The position numbers and the translations under genes are program-made. A stretch of 64,000 bases of DNA from contig JAKZAP010000016.1 in assembly GCA_023053575.1 (NCBI GenBank), forward strand, positions 17,936,030 through 18,000,029, written 5' to 3'. The notes beneath the pieces were generated by a model. The model saw nothing but the letters and a program-made list of their open reading frames with translations. It was not told where the DNA came from and did no database searches. Numbering within the stretch: position 1 is the stretch's first letter; each line of letters opens with the position of its first letter. This document shows positions 21,794 to 33,300 of this stretch, piece after piece. This DNA comes from Branchinecta lynchi. Taxonomy: Eukaryota > Arthropoda > Branchiopoda > Anostraca > Branchinectidae.

Positions 21794-21966
21794 TGGTGGG
21801 TTTACACACTGCGTAAAATCCGAGTGTATTTTGAAATCCGAGCGTATTTTACGCACGTTTTGAGCTTGAAAACTTTTCTAGCAATACGGACGTATTTGCG
21901 AAATCTTTTCAAGCTCAAAACGTGCGTAAAATACGCTCGGATTTTACGCAGTGTGTCAATGGGCCA
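21794..21966. mobile_element. Harbinger-like MITE
   Basis: A 173-bp palindrome. TGGTGGGTTTACACACTGCG at the left matches the complement of CGCAGTGTGTCAATGGGCCA at the right, and AAAATACGCTCGGATTTTAC and TTGAGCTTGAAAA-type blocks pair inside. TTA stands directly outside both ends (21791-21793 and 21967-21969), which is the TWA target duplication of PIF/Harbinger elements. Confidence 0.8.
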
Positions 21967-22081
21967 TTAGAGCGGCATGTACAGCACAACTAGCTAAACT
22001 GCGATATCTCTGGAACTGCTACTAAGCATCAACCAGAGACTTCTACCGATGAGTATGGCTCCGGTCTCACGGAAAATCAAC

Positions 22082-22321
22082 TTTAAGTTGCGTTTTTTTG
22101 GATGTAGTTTCGGCGTAGTTTCGCTTAAAAGTCGTTTTATTTGTCCATTCCATTTGCTGTAGTTTCGAACCTGAAACGACGGAGCTCAAACTATAAACTA
22201 CCTCGCAGACGTAGTTTGACTTTTCGGAAAGAGGAACTTAATAAAACGCAAGTAAGACAAAACAAGAGCCAAACTACAAACTTTGACGAAACAGAAGTGA
22301 ATCCAAAAAAACGCAACTTTA
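22082..22321. mobile_element. Harbinger-like MITE of the TGTAGTTTCGG family
   Basis: AGTTGCGTTTTTTTGGAT and ATCCAAAAAAACGCAACT are near-perfect inverted ends, flanked by TTA on each side. The interior has GTAGTTTCGGCGTAGTTTCG and related inverted words. The small plus- and minus-strand frames over it are artefacts. Confidence 0.8.
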
Positions 22322-22575
22322 GTCTGCGTTGATCAAAAATGGTAACACCGTACATTTGCGGGTCGGTAATGGCAGACACAACACATATTTTGGATGATTT
22401 TCAATACTTAACGTTTTTGGTGACACCGGGGTGTCTGATACCACGGTAACGGGATCTTCTTCAACTGGTTATAGTCGGCGGGATCCACTGACCCTCTGAG
22501 ACTTCTTCTTTCTTCACCAACTTTCTAGACTTTGGTTTTGACGTGGTTGGACACGCCCTGCCGGTCGGATACATC

Positions 22576-22902
22576 CAAGGCGTTTTCTCGCCGTTCCCTG
22601 AGGACTCCTCGGGGAATGGTGAGAATAGAGGGAGACGCTCCACGCGGACTCCGCGCACGGAAAACAGCGAAAACATGGGGAACGCTTCCAAAAGGGATTT
22701 GTTCGAAAAAAAAAATTGAGTTTGACGAAATTAGACTGGATCAACTTTATTTTTGGTTTTGTTTATTCTGACTGTTTATAATTAATTTTACATTGAACCA
22801 ACACGAGCAAAAATTGATTCCCCTCCGAATTTGAAAGGGAGTCCTTTTTGATGATGGTGATGATAATCGGAGCATTCCCCGTCCGTGGGGACTAATACGG
22901 GA
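22576..22902 (-). mobile_element. MITE of the GGCGTATTCTCGCCG family, inverted copy
   Basis: It contains AAGGCGTTTTCTCGCCGTTC, GACTCCTCGGGGAATGGTGA, CGAAATTAGACTGGATCAAC, AAAAATTGATTCCCCTCCGA and CGGAGCATTCCCCGTCCG in the order expected for a reversed copy of 24325-24740. The right end is truncated. Confidence 0.75.
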
Positions 22903-23439
22903 TACTTCAAGCGTCACTCAACTGCGCCATCTGTTAACTTGTTGAAGAGCGGGGACGATTCTCTACTTTCAGTTTGGCCGCTAGACGGTACTCTCGTCGT
23001 TCCCTACGGACTCTCACAGCAACAAATAAAATTCGGAGAAAGTCATTGGTCACATAATGTCAACGGATTCGTGTTACAATAGAATGTAATTTATGTATTT
23101 ATTATTATATTTGGCGTTAAGCTTAGCTTGTCGCCATCACTACAAATATTAAAACATATCAAATTAATTGAAGAAAAACAAACAGATCAGATAAACAAAA
23201 CAAAACTGAAAGCTTCTGAAGAAATACTGATCTACTGTAGCACACTTTAACATCAGGGCGCCAAGTTAACCTATTACTTCTAGTGGTAAGCCATTCCAAG
23301 GTTAACGAATCAGCAGTGACCTATTTTCTTACGTGGTTTCAGTGTGGGCAATCTATAACGGTGTTTGGAGGTTTGTATGATAGTACAGCGACTTAACTTA
23401 AAAACGAATTTCGGTCAAGATCATCTGCTCCTTGTAAGT

Positions 23440-23580
23440 TTAACTGAAAAGCCAACTTATTTCTGTGTCATTTAATTGAATACACTGAATTATTTGGACT
23501 CTGCTAAGGGATTTTTTTATTTTCCACTATCTGCTCTAGTTATGACGTTCATAATATTTGCGTCCGTTCCCACAACGTAA
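23440..23580. repeat. Dispersed repeat (CTAAGGGATT family), copy 2
   Basis: GTTTAACTGAAAAGCCAACT, GAATACACTGAATTATTTGG, CTAAGGGATTTT, GCTCTAGTTATGACGTTC. Same family as 5637-5835. Confidence 0.55.
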
Positions 23581-23747
23581 ATTGTACTATGACGTGGGTA
23601 ATTAATCTCAACACAAACGCGGGTTTCAGTAGGCAGTGGTGAGCTTGGTGAAGACTGCTTAGTTCCTGAAAAAAACAATTAATAAATAATAATTAATGCA
23701 AAGAAAACACAATAAATCTTTCTCGTAAGGCATACAAATCATGGACG

Positions 23748-23912
23748 ACAGGGCCCAACCAGCGCACGACGTCGTCCACTGTTTCCTGACCGAAGATTAA
23801 AAATTAAGTGTCTTTTTCTGTGTTTGTGTTTGTATGTGTTTTGTTTATTTTCTTCATTTACTCCGCCTTTCCAAAATGGCGGGTCAAAAATAAATTACTT
23901 ACTTACTTACTT
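23748..23912 (+). mobile_element. LINE 3' end with (ACTT)n tail, copy 1
   Basis: CCCAACCAGCGCACGAC, CACTGTTTCCTGACCGAAGA, TAAGTGTCTTTTTCTGTG, TTTACTCCGCCTTTCCAAAA and TGGCGGGTCAAAAATAAATT, ending in repeated TTAC. The same series is at 63173-63330, and the last part is at 38245 and 60925. 5'-truncated copies ending in a short tandem tail are typical of non-LTR retrotransposons. The 62-codon frame ending in LLTYLLTT is the tail translated. Confidence 0.8.
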
Positions 23913-23959
23913 ACAACACGGTTACAAGCGCATAGAGGTACCACAAATCACACGAGCAC

Positions 23960-24250
23960 TGAGGTAAACATGATTATGGGCTCTTGCGCATCATGAAACC
24001 TATCGTTTGGTGAATAGTATTTTTTTCTTACACTCTACAGTTATATGATGCGCACTTTAAGGGGGCTAGGAATTCTTTTGTAAGCAAAACCCTGAAGACA
24101 CAAATAATCATGGGCCTTTGGGGATCATGGAAATGTATATTTCGGTCAAAAGTATTTTTTTCACTTTGCGGTTAAGATGCGCACTTAAAAGGCGCTAGAA
24201 ATTCATTTGCAAGCAAAACTCTCGAGGCGAAAATGATTCTAGACCATTCC
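23960..24250 (-). repeat. Tandem repeat related to 54530-55000
   Basis: Two units of about 130 bp with ATGATTATGGGC or AATCATGGGCC, TCATGAAA, GTATTTTTTTC, GTTAAGATGCGCACTTAAAA and TAGAAATTCATTTGCAAGCA. The same words in the opposite orientation fill 54530-55000. Confidence 0.6.
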
Positions 24251-24324
24251 ACAAACTTTCGTCGACAGCGGAACAACGAAGGAACGCATTTTCAGTGGGT
24301 CTTCAAGCCAATTTAAGTGAATAA

Positions 24325-24740
24325 AGGCGTATTCTCGCCGTTCCCCGAGGACTCCACTTGAGGAGTCCCCGCGTTTTTGTTTGTCCCGGGGACTCACTCC
24401 CTGTATTCTCGCGAGTCCTCACCGACGGGGAGTGCTCCGATTATCATCACCATCATCGAAAAGGACTCCCTTTCAGATCTGGAGGCGAATCAATTTTTGC
24501 TGGTGTTGGTGCAATGTAAAATTAATTAAAAACAATCAGAATAAACAAAGCCAAAAATAAAGTGGATCCAGACATAATTTCGTCAACTACATATTTTTTT
24601 TTAGAACAAAATCCAATTTCGAAGCATGCCCCGTATTCTCGCTGTTTCTGTACACGGAGTCCGCATGGAGTGACTCCCTCTATTCTCGCCGTTCCCTTCG
24701 ACTCCACGAGGAGTCCTCGGGGAACGGCGAGAATACGCCT
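24325..24740 (+). mobile_element. MITE of the GGCGTATTCTCGCCG family, intact copy
   Basis: A 416-bp element with matching inverted ends AGGCGTATTCTCGCCGTTCC and GGAACGGCGAGAATACGCCT, extended by CCGAGGACTCC and its complement. Inside are further GAGTCCCCG palindromes and an AT-rich core with AAATTAATTAAAAACAATCA. It lacks a transposase; no clear target duplication was seen. Confidence 0.85.
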
Positions 24741-24966
24741 GAAGTGTTGGGTAACTAGATTGTCCTACCCCACCCCTTTTCAGTTAGACTTTAGCAATCC
24801 GAAATTTGTTGATCATGTCAGTACGACGTCTTCGAAACTTCAGTGATGGTATCTGAACGTCGCCCGTCTGTAGACAGACGAATTTGCGAACGTACTTAAT
24901 GAGGCGTTATCTGTATTCTAGGCGTTTTCCGTCCGGAGGGCACAGAATATGGTTCAGATATGTCCT

Positions 24967-25323
24967 AAGGCGTATTCTCGCCGTTTCCCGAGGACTCCGC
25001 TTGAGGAGTCCCCGCGTTTTTGTTGGTCCCGGGGACTCACTCCCCTATTCTCGCGAGTACCCACGGACGGGGAATGCTCCGATTATTGTCACCGTCATAA
25101 AAATAGACTCCTTTTCAGATTTGAAGGGGATCAGTTTTTGCTGGTGTTGGTGCGATGTAAAATGAATTAAAAATAATTAGAATAAACTAAATAAAAAATA
25201 AAGTGGATTCAGAATAATTTCGTCAACTATCTATTTTTTCGAACAAAATTCATGTTAGGAGCACTCCCGGTGGAGTGACTCCTTCTGTTCTCGCCGTTCC
25301 CTTCGATCCTCGAGGAGTCGCGT
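24967..25323 (+). mobile_element. MITE of the GGCGTATTCTCGCCG family, third copy
   Basis: Starts AAGGCGTATTCTCGCCGTTT and follows 24325-24740 block by block (GGGGACTCACTCCCCTATTC, GGGAATGCTCCGATTATTGT, TTTTTGCTGGTGTTGGTGCG). The right end decays after TCTCGCCGTTCCCTTCGATC. Confidence 0.8.
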
Positions 25324-25624
25324 TGCGTTATCTATTTGCGTACTGGAGAACATTGAGTGCGTGCTGTTTTCAGTTATTTTCCGAAACTTCGCTGTGTTAA
25401 AGCGGGAAGGAAATGCAGGCAAACGTTACGCATTCTTTGCCAGGGGTTTCCCACTGGATTTGGTAAACACCAATTCCAGGCTATATGTTCCTCTTCGCTA
25501 CGCCATCTATCTACGGCGATAAGGGAACTTGGAGTTCAGTTTGAGTCGCTAGATGGTCCTGTAAGCTCACTTGTCGAAATTTTGTTGTGTGAAAGCGGAA
25601 AGAATTGGAGTATGGCTCTGGTCT

Positions 25625-26160
25625 AGAGAAGAAATTAAGAAAACTACAAAAATGAAGAAAGAAAGTAACCAGACTAACTACACGCGCGTAAATAAAAGCA
25701 CAAGAATCAGAATCAAAACAGACGAAAATGGGTGTTTTAAAGGCCAGCGAAAACGAAAGTCACTCGGTAGTACCGAGCGAGAAAAGTTTTGTAATTGTTA
25801 TTTGCAAGTATTAATGAGTGGTGTTTAATTATGTTTTATTTATTCTTCCAATTTTTTTTTTCATTTTGGTTGTTTGTCGGTTCTCCGCTTTGTTTTGGTT
25901 TGTCTCGTAAGTAATAATAAAGTAAGTAATTTATTTATAACCCGCCGTTTAATGATCTTCGTTTGATGATATTCGTCCAGTTTTCTTCATGTTTCCTCCA
26001 AAATTTCCGTAGAAGGTAAGCGGTTGTCCCCCGAACTTCGTCCCCCGCTTCGTTTTTCAGTATATTCGTTGGCCTTTAAAAAATCGATTTTCGTCTGTTT
26101 TTTTCTGATTTCTTGTGCAATCAGGCCAGTTTGGTTTACGAAATTATCTTCTGAAAAAAA
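25625..26160. repeat. Dispersed repeat sharing words with 9685-10220
   Basis: ATGAAGAAAGAAAGTAACCA, CAGACGAAAATGGGTGTTTT and AAAGGCCAGCGAAAACGAAA on the left, then TTCGTTGGCCTTTAAAAAAT, GATTTTCGTCTGTTTTTTTC and GGTTTACGAAATTATCTTCT on the right. The two halves are partly inverted relative to each other. A minus-strand LINE tail (AATTTATTTATAACCCGCCG) is inserted near 25915-25955. Confidence 0.5.
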
Positions 26161-26389
26161 AAGCACTGCAATGAGTAGGGCGGTGGTATCAAGAGGGGAT
26201 TTTTTTTTACAAAATTTGTGTAAACCCCAAGTGTGGGCTAGTTCCGTCAAAGTTCCTCTTAGCTCCTCCATCTGTTTAGGTATAAGAGATCCTAGTTTCA
26301 GTTTCAGTCGGTAGATGCTCTGGTCACTTGTCGAAATTTTGTTGTTTGAAAGCAGGAAGGCACGCGTCACTACATCGTTTTTGGGAGGG

Positions 26390-26490
26390 AGCAACCCCGC
26401 GGGAACTGGGTGCTAAAGTCACGGGTTTTACGCAGGGTGTTGCCCACGCTCGATTTTGGTTTACACCAAGTGCCGGGAGTGGGTAGCCGT
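26390..26490. mobile_element. MITE of the GGGGTTGCCCACTC family, diverged copy
   Basis: GGAGCAACCCCGCGGGAAC, GTTGCCCACGCTCGATTTTG, GTTTACACCAAGTGCCGGGA and GTGGGTAGCC are the family blocks. Confidence 0.65.
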
Positions 26491-26891
26491 ATGTATGGAC
26501 GTGCGGATAAGCTAGTAGTTTATTGCAAGTATTTATAAATCTGTTTAAAAATAACACGAAAGACCAAACAAATTATAACAATCATATAATTTTATTAGTA
26601 GGTCCTACTAATATTTATTTTAGCCTTTGGTACGAGATTTGTTTTAAAGAACGGCGACTTGCCGTTCTGCTAAGTCACAATGCCTACTGCTGCTGAGCCC
26701 GTGAGTTTTACAAGACCTTGTTCTTTCGAAGTTCGTCCTTCATGGTGTTAGTAACGTGAAATTCAGCGTTAGTGAACAACGACGTCATCTCTTGACATTT
26801 CTAACCCACAAGGTGATGGTTTCACCTGGGGGATATTTTCTTGTGTATGGCTCCGCTGAGTGCTACGTCCATCATAACGATGGGTGTATTG

Positions 26892-27056
26892 CCAGGTCCG
26901 TACCTAGGATCTATTTCGGGGTTGTACCGGCGGGTAAGACCTAATCCATACCAAAAGTACAAAACGATATAGAACGGAGGTCAAAGCCTATCAAAAAGGA
27001 CTATTTGTGTATGTTCCCAGGGAGGGGGGTCGAACTCTCTAGCCCTGAGCGTAGGC
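26892..27056. mobile_element. hAT-like MITE of the G-run family, degenerate copy
   Basis: GTACCTAGGATCTATTTCGG, CAAAAGTACAAAACGATA, CAAAGCCTATCAAAAAGGAC and TATTTGTGTATGTTCCCAGG preserve the internal order of the family. The ends are too mutated to read a target duplication. Confidence 0.65.
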
Positions 27057-28198
27057 CAAGCTTTTATCAAGAGTCCTTGATGTGTTGCTCGTAATTATTC
27101 ATCGGTTGCTTTCACTTGCCTGATTTATCGGTGATTTCACCCCCCCTCCCCTTATAGGTTTCCTGACCGCCGAATGTCTTGTGTAATGCGCTCTACCCTA
27201 CCTGGACCGCCGAAGAAATCTATAGACCCATTTGTACCTTTTGGCGCAAAGTACTTGCTGAAATCGCTTATTTCACGTCCAGTTTATCGTATGCCAACTG
27301 TATTTTTTAATATGTGCTCTTAATTTTCTTCTTTTTCTTATTGCGAAGTTTATATCTGTTGCTACGCCGCGCCTGATTTTGCCAAGAAAATGGAGTTTAG
27401 ACTAATAAACTCAATGGAAGAAGAAATAAATAAATAAAAGAGAAAAAATTAAATAAAAAGAGAACTTGCCAGATATAACATTGCTCATTAATAACTGATG
27501 ATACTGTAACTAATAAGTAGCTTATTCTGCTACACTAAACACTGATACCAGACTCGGTTCAGTTTCAGTTCTGTATTTAAATTACGAGTTTCGTTTGTAT
27601 TTCAATGACTAACCAATTAATGATTAAATATATTATCTGAACAAAACCAGTGCTATTTTTCATTTGCAATGAAAGATATATGGTAATTAGACTGAATTTG
27701 AATTTGAACTTTCTTCATCAACCCTTTTTCTCAAATCACCCCCCTTGAACAATAGATTGCCCAAAATTATACTTCTAAAATATTCCTGCACCGACCTCGA
27801 AAGAAAGAAACACAAATTTAAGGCTTCCCTAGTAAATAATTGTTTAACTAATTTTGAATCTTATTTATTGTTATCTGTTCCTGTATCTTGGCAGGAATCC
27901 TCCCCTTTTCGTTCTTCCGCGCACTAATTCTCTGCCCTTCAAGTTTATCCACCCTTCTCATCCACGCACTTTTCTTCCCTTCCTTTCCTGTTAAGCTCTT
28001 CCCCCTCCGCGCACAACAAGATCCCTTATCAAAATTCTGTAGGGTCCACGATAATTGTCCCCATGCAAGAGAGATGCCGTAAATCTCTTCAAGACAGCAG
28101 GGGGATCATGACAGCGGGAATCCTGGGGGAGTTTGATTTATGGTTCCCTGATCCTCCCCGATCAAGACGCCCCCTTGTTTCTCTCTGCCACTGATATT
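27057..28198. other. No recognisable feature
   Basis: AT-rich then pyrimidine-rich unique sequence. Short frames here have no recognisable domain. Confidence 0.35.
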
Positions 28199-28430
28199 TG
28201 AGTGAAGCCAAAATATAGCTTTCAGGCTTCGGGTGTAGAGAAAGGAGCGCCCGTGTCCCTTTTTTCTAAGTTGGTGATGATTTGCTGATGTCGTCGCCGG
28301 CTGTCTCACGAGTATCGTAAAATCTGAGTGTAGCCTAAATAGAGCTTTAACGCTCGTAGTATAAGAGGAGCGAGCGCCCTTGTCCGTTTTTTCGTAGCTG
28401 GTGATGAATATTGCTGATTTCAGTGCCTGC
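28199..28430 (+). repeat. Tandem duplication, two units of about 115-120 bp
   Basis: AGCTTTCAGGCTTCGGGTGT, GAGCGCCCGTGTCC and GTTGGTGATGATTTGCTGAT are echoed by AGCTTTAACGCTCGTAGTAT, GAGCGCCCTTGTCC and GCTGGTGATGAATATTGCTG. Confidence 0.65.
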
Positions 28431-29149
28431 TTCCTCTTTCTTGTTGCCTTCTCGTGAATCTCGTGGTTTCGCAGCTGAGGTCAAGCAGCCTGTTCTATTT
28501 ATGCTGTAGATGTGATTGGTTAGAAGAGGCCTGTCCTCGTGGGTGCCATGTTCGGGAGATCATACCACCACTCTTGCAGCACAAGGAGTCATAACCCTTG
28601 GTTCACACACTACTGCGTGTAAGCGCCATGATTTTGTCCGTTTGAGAGAATCTCATAAATGTCACGCCTCGTTTCATTCTGCAACGCATACGTATCGGGA
28701 AACTTGAGCCGATCTGTCAAGATGATTCTGTAGGGAATACAGAAACTCTCAGAATCCGAGCCTCGGGACAATCCACCTTCTTGGGAATTTCTAGTTCGAA
28801 TCGGGTTGAATGAAGATTTACTTCGAAGATATTTGCGTTGAATCATCCAGGGACGCACAAGTTTTAAAAAGGATAGAACAAGTTCGTCTTGACCCCCCTC
28901 CCCCCCCCCCCAAAAAAAAAAAAAAAAATATCAAATGCGTTTTTTTGTTGTTCTTTTGAACCCATCCGACACTTCGACATAATGGAATGTTTTGCATTGA
29001 TTCGTTCTTGTTGCATGACTTGGGTCAGATATCGCAAAACACAGACGATTGCGCGAAATGGCAACAGTGTGAAAGTCTGCGATTTGTCCAGATCCGCCAT
29101 TTCGCCCCGAGTTCTTTCCCTGCCAATTTGGATCTTTATGATGTGTTAA
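28431..29149. other. No recognisable feature
   Basis: Unique sequence with a C-run plus A-run at 28897-28929. Overlapping short frames on both strands around 28864-29206 are read through the low-complexity tract and are not supported. Confidence 0.35.
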
Positions 29150-29327
29150 GTTTATTAAAGTTAAACTGAGAAGCAGTTTATTTTTACAACTGACATTTGA
29201 ATACACTCAAACGTTTGACCCATCTACTGGATTTTGTATTTTGCCGGGGCTCTAGTAAAGACGTTAAAAATCTGCGCTGCTTGCACGACAACACAACATT
29301 CATCCAGACTCGCAGATTTTGAATTTG

Positions 29328-29377
<50 letters not shown>

Positions 29378-29388
29378 TTTAAATTATA

Positions 29389-29447
<59 letters not shown>

Positions 29448-29480
29448 AAACAAGCCTGCATTTGCAGGATTAAAGACGAT
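29150..29480. repeat. Dispersed repeat (CTAAGGGATT family) with two long A runs
   Basis: AAGCAGTTTATTTTTACAAC, GAATACACTCAAACGTTTGA, CGGGGCTCTAGTAAAGACG and CAACACAACATTCATCCAGA match 38030-38240. Two A runs of roughly 45 and 50 bases at 29329-29373 and 29392-29445 are inserted before AGCCTGCATTTGCAGG, splitting the family consensus. The poly-lysine ORFs are these runs. Confidence 0.6.
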
Positions 29481-30803
29481 CAGCGCGCGCGCTTATTCTT
29501 CAGCAATGGCTTAATATTTCAGTTGGTTAGTTGGTAAATATTTCAAACATAGAGGGACAGTCGCATAGATGTACCACAAATCCGAAAGATTAAGTTCATT
29601 CGATGAATATCCATTATTTGTGGACAGCAGACAAACGGAGTAACCCATTTTTGTCGAGTTTTCAAGCCTATTTAAGTGAATACGTGATGAGTAAGCCAGG
29701 TCTTAGCCCTTTTCGGTTAAACTTTAATAAACAGAAATTGAACTTGAACTCTGAAGAAAAGATTAAAGTATGAATCTCTTGTGTTTATCGTGATTTGTGT
29801 GTGTGGATGTTTTGTATGTATGTGCACATGTCCTTTGGGCTTTTTTGTGATCCATTCACCCGTCGTGATAAGCTGTAAAAATGATTTATTCCTGTCCTAT
29901 TGATTGATTGATTGATTTTATGTATGACCCCTCAAAGACGAAGACAAAGACGGAGTTAATAATAAGGAAAAAAGGAAGGAAAACACGAAAGAAAATTAAC
30001 TTACGAAATACACAATATAACTTTTAACCTAAAATTAAACCAAGAGGGTTTAGTTAAAGCACAATGGACACTTCTAATGCTTTACTTTGTATTAAATACT
30101 TCACAAATAAACATTTCCAACTTCCTTTAGAAGGCGCTACGAAAATCGGCCGTTTTCTTGTTATCCTTTGTCTTTACCTCTCTGGCATTTCGGCGATCCA
30201 CATCTTAGGAGCTGGGATATCGTGGCAGGAAATTCAAAAACTCCCAGCAATGCTTGATATAAAAGGATATATTTGAGATGTCACCAAAGTCAAGCCGCAG
30301 ATGCAGTTTTCTGATTGTTCTAGTGTTTCATCAGAAGTTCCATGGCTTAAAGTGACTGTTAAAAGTTTTTCTTTGTGGAATAGTGTTGTGAAGCTTGATT
30401 AGCTTGCTTTATAAAATGTACCAGAATATGCAGTAAGCTTATAAAAAATAACATAGCTGCAAAAATCATTCAAAAACAAATAACCTATTCAAATCTGGAT
30501 TATACAAGCTGATTTATGCATAAAAAAAAGATCTACTAATTATTATAAGAAATATCACTTTTATCTTTATCCAAGCTAGTAAATTGAGCATGTACTGGCC
30601 CAAAAAATTACGCTCTGAAATATCACAGGGAGGAAACTGTTGAAAAAGCTGCTGATCTACGGGGTGAGCATTGTTCCTAGGTTGTTACAAAGTGGGATTG
30701 GGGTAATTTGATGTGCCCATTGAACTTTAAAGGACTATATTTAAAGGACACCTGAATGAAGAGTACCAAACATCATAACTATCTGTATGACTTCCGTTAA
30801 CAT
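29481..30803. other. Mostly unassigned AT-rich DNA
   Basis: A (GATT)n run at 29899-29920 looks like a LINE tail. The 70-codon frame at 30064-30276 contains a hydrophobic run but no recognisable domain and no supporting exon signals. Confidence 0.35.
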
Positions 30804-31193
30804 TGTCTGCAGAAAACCCAATCCAAATACGAAAGAGCGTTTCCAAGCTATGATTTTTGCTTCATTTTGCATCTGTCCTTATTTCAGTACCGAAATTTTG
30901 GAAATGAACAAATGTCTCCAATCAACCCTTCTTCTGGAATATTTTTTAACCAGTTAAGCCCAAACGTATATCTAGAAGAAATTCCAATACGACCCGGCCA
31001 GCGCTGTACAAGATTTGAACGAATTGCGCTTTTTGTCTTGGAGTCTGCATGTGCAAACCTCCAGAAAAGAACATCCCTATTTTGAAAATGTCACGCTCAG
31101 GAGAAGAATGCTCTTCGTGGCCATGTCTGTAAATGCATTCTCCATGGTGTGTTCAAGTATGGTTTCATTGTTCAGATTTCCTTTAAAGGACCC
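30804..31193 (+). repeat. Dispersed 390-bp repeat, copy 1
   Basis: Closely matches 61189-61572: TGTCTGCAGAAAACCCAATC, CAGTACCGAA, TCTTCTGGAATATTTTTTAA, GCCAGCGCTGTACAAGATTT and CATGTCTGTAAATGCATTCT in the same order. Frames differ between copies, so it is non-coding or long decayed. Family unknown. Confidence 0.8.
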
Positions 31194-31194
31194 C

Positions 31195-32300
31195 TCTTGC
31201 TTGTTCTGCCTTTTACGTTACCCCTTGCTCCAGTGTGGAATTACAAGCTTCTGAAATTCCCATGTTTCGCCAGTGTTTTCGGCCTAGCCGAGTTTTGCCA
31301 GTCACGCAACGCAAACTTTCACACAGAAGGACACCAGAAGGTTCGAAGTGTTGTTTTTCGTTTTGTTCTATCCTGGCTTGGAATTCTTTTGCTTGGTTGT
31401 CCCACTTTTGGGATCCCAAAACGTAAGTGGAGAGATACTTATGACATCACAACAGTTGTCCGTCCGTCAGTCTGTGAGCACGATAACTCTCGAAGGGAAT
31501 GAGATATTTTCATGAAACATGGTGTCAGGAGTCTTTGGGTCAAGTGTAAGGTCAAGTTCGTAGATGGGCTCTGTAGCCCTATATTTAGGGGTGGGGGAGG
31601 GCCTCGGTTCAGATTAAATGGCAAACAAAATATTTTTAAATAGCTAATGTGATAGTCGATTATGGGGTAAGAAGACATGCTGAACACGATGATGAAAACC
31701 ATTTTCTCGCCGGACAAGTAGTTTGTCCGGAATCCGACAAAAACCGGAAAGTTTGTTAAAAGTAAAAGTTGTATTTGATGTTGATTAGATGTTCGGTTTA
31801 GGGCTTAGAAGACATGCTGAAGACTTATGTGAAAATCATTTTCTACCCGGACAAGTAGTTCCTCCGGAATCCGGCCAAAACCGGAAAATTTGTTATAAGT
31901 TAAATTTGTATTTGAAGTTGATTGGATGTTCGTTATGGGGGAAAGAAGATAAGCTGAATTTGTTTTTTAGCTTTCTTTTTTCGCCAGACAAGACGCAGAA
32001 GTAAGGCTGGAAGTTTTCGTCAAAATAGATATGACTTATAGGGGAACGCACATGCTGAATCCATATCTGAACTTGGTTTTTCAGATGATTAGCTATTTGG
32101 CCTAAAATCTGTTTCTGAATTTTTGTAGTAAAAATGCTTAAGGAGTCTGGAGAAGACAGGACCCAATTTTCTGGATGAGATAATCAATTTTTGGGAGACC
32201 ATCGAAACCTTTGGTCTTGTTCATTTGGATGGCATGGTAGGCCGTCGGGTCTATCTTTTGTTTTGCTTGGTTTTCTCACTTTTTACCCACGCGTTCAGTT
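31195..32300 (-). repeat. GISEA-family repeat, copy 2, split by an insertion
   Basis: The minus strand carries the family at 32300-32222 and again at 31405-31195, separated by the satellite-bearing element 31406-32221. A frame ending near 31213 reads KHWRNMGISEACNSTLEQG, like the copy at 21395-21690. Its first codons come from the inserted element, so the 68-codon ORF as a whole is a chimera. Confidence 0.5.
31406..32221 (-). repeat. Satellite-bearing GGGATCCC element, minus-strand copy
   Basis: On the plus strand it begins TTTTGGGATCCCAAAACGTA, continues AGTGGAGAGATACTTATGAC, then units with TAAGAAGACATGCTGAA, GGACAAGTAGTTTGTCCGGA, AAACCGGAAA, and ends ATCGAAACCTTTGGTCTTGT. It has fewer internal units than the copies at 10832 and 18886. 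Confidence 0.82.
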
Positions 32301-33300
32301 TTCAAAATGTTTCGCTTCCAGCTGTCGGATTGGGAAGTCGGAAGGCTGGATGAAGTCGACAAGGGCTAAGAAGATAATCGCTGATTGCACATGGAAAGTA
32401 ATGGTATTTTCGAAAAATGATATTTCAGAGCCATTTCATCGTGAAAAGAGAATTTCTATAGTAAGAGTTGTGCTTTAATGTTTCTGCTACAATCAGACCG
32501 TTGAATTATTAATTAACCGGCGAGAAAGAGAGACGAGTCGCTATTAAACCCGCTTTCATATTGACGCGTTGAGCTTTTCACACACGCAACCTCTGCGTCG
32601 TGCTTGGGACGACGCAACGCAAAGCTTACGCCGACAAATAAAAAGCAAAGCAAGAGTAGAACCATGTTCTATTCTTGCGTTGCGTCGACGCGTACGCATT
32701 GGATTTGCCAGTGAAAAATGAAAGTTTTTGAAGAAAAACAAAAAAAAGCAAAGGCTGATGATGAAGAAAAAGTTGCTACTAGTGAAAGAAATTAAAATTC
32801 AGCAGAAGAAACCGAGAAAGGATTAAATGACAGTATTCTGAATTTCAGTATTAAAAATGTAAGACTGGATCTGGCGAAGACAAGACCCAATTGTCCCATC
32901 GATATCTTTGGTCTTGTTAACCATGACGTTTTCACTTTTCAAATATTTTGCGTCCAGCCGTCCCGTGTAAGGCTGGATAGAGTAGACAAGCGCTAACAAG
33001 AAATTGCTAATTTCGCATGGAAAGTAATGGTATATTTCTGAGCCATTTCATCATGAAAAGATCATTTCCTGTAACAGTTGTTCCTTAAGGAGACTCTATC
33101 GGAGCATACTGGTTCAGTCGGAGTCCGTCGTAAACAATTATGGCAGGCACTTTCGTCATTTTCTCGTTTCTTTGAATTGGGATCAAATCTCTCTTTTATT
33201 ATTTTGAAGAAACCTCAGTTTTCACGACCGGGATGTCAAAACTTTGAGTATATGAATGAATTAATATATTCCCAAAATAGCCCTTCGGGCCATGGTGGGA
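32300..33300. other. Mostly unassigned; fragments of repeats
   Basis: 32870-32925 has GGCGAAGACAAGACCCAATT and ATATCTTTGGTCTTGTT, a terminal fragment of the satellite-bearing element on the minus strand. 32380-32480 and 33010-33080 share CATGGAAAGTAATGGTAT and GAGCCATTTCATC, an old duplication. 32560-32700 has GACGCAACGCAAAGC palindromes. No gene is recognised. Confidence 0.4.

Noticed and set aside
25987..26394. 135-codon minus-strand ORF
   Set aside because: It overlaps dispersed repeat sequence shared with 9.7-10.2 kb and has no recognisable domain. Could not be supported as a gene.
29234..29537. Poly-lysine ORFs
   Set aside because: Translation of two A runs.
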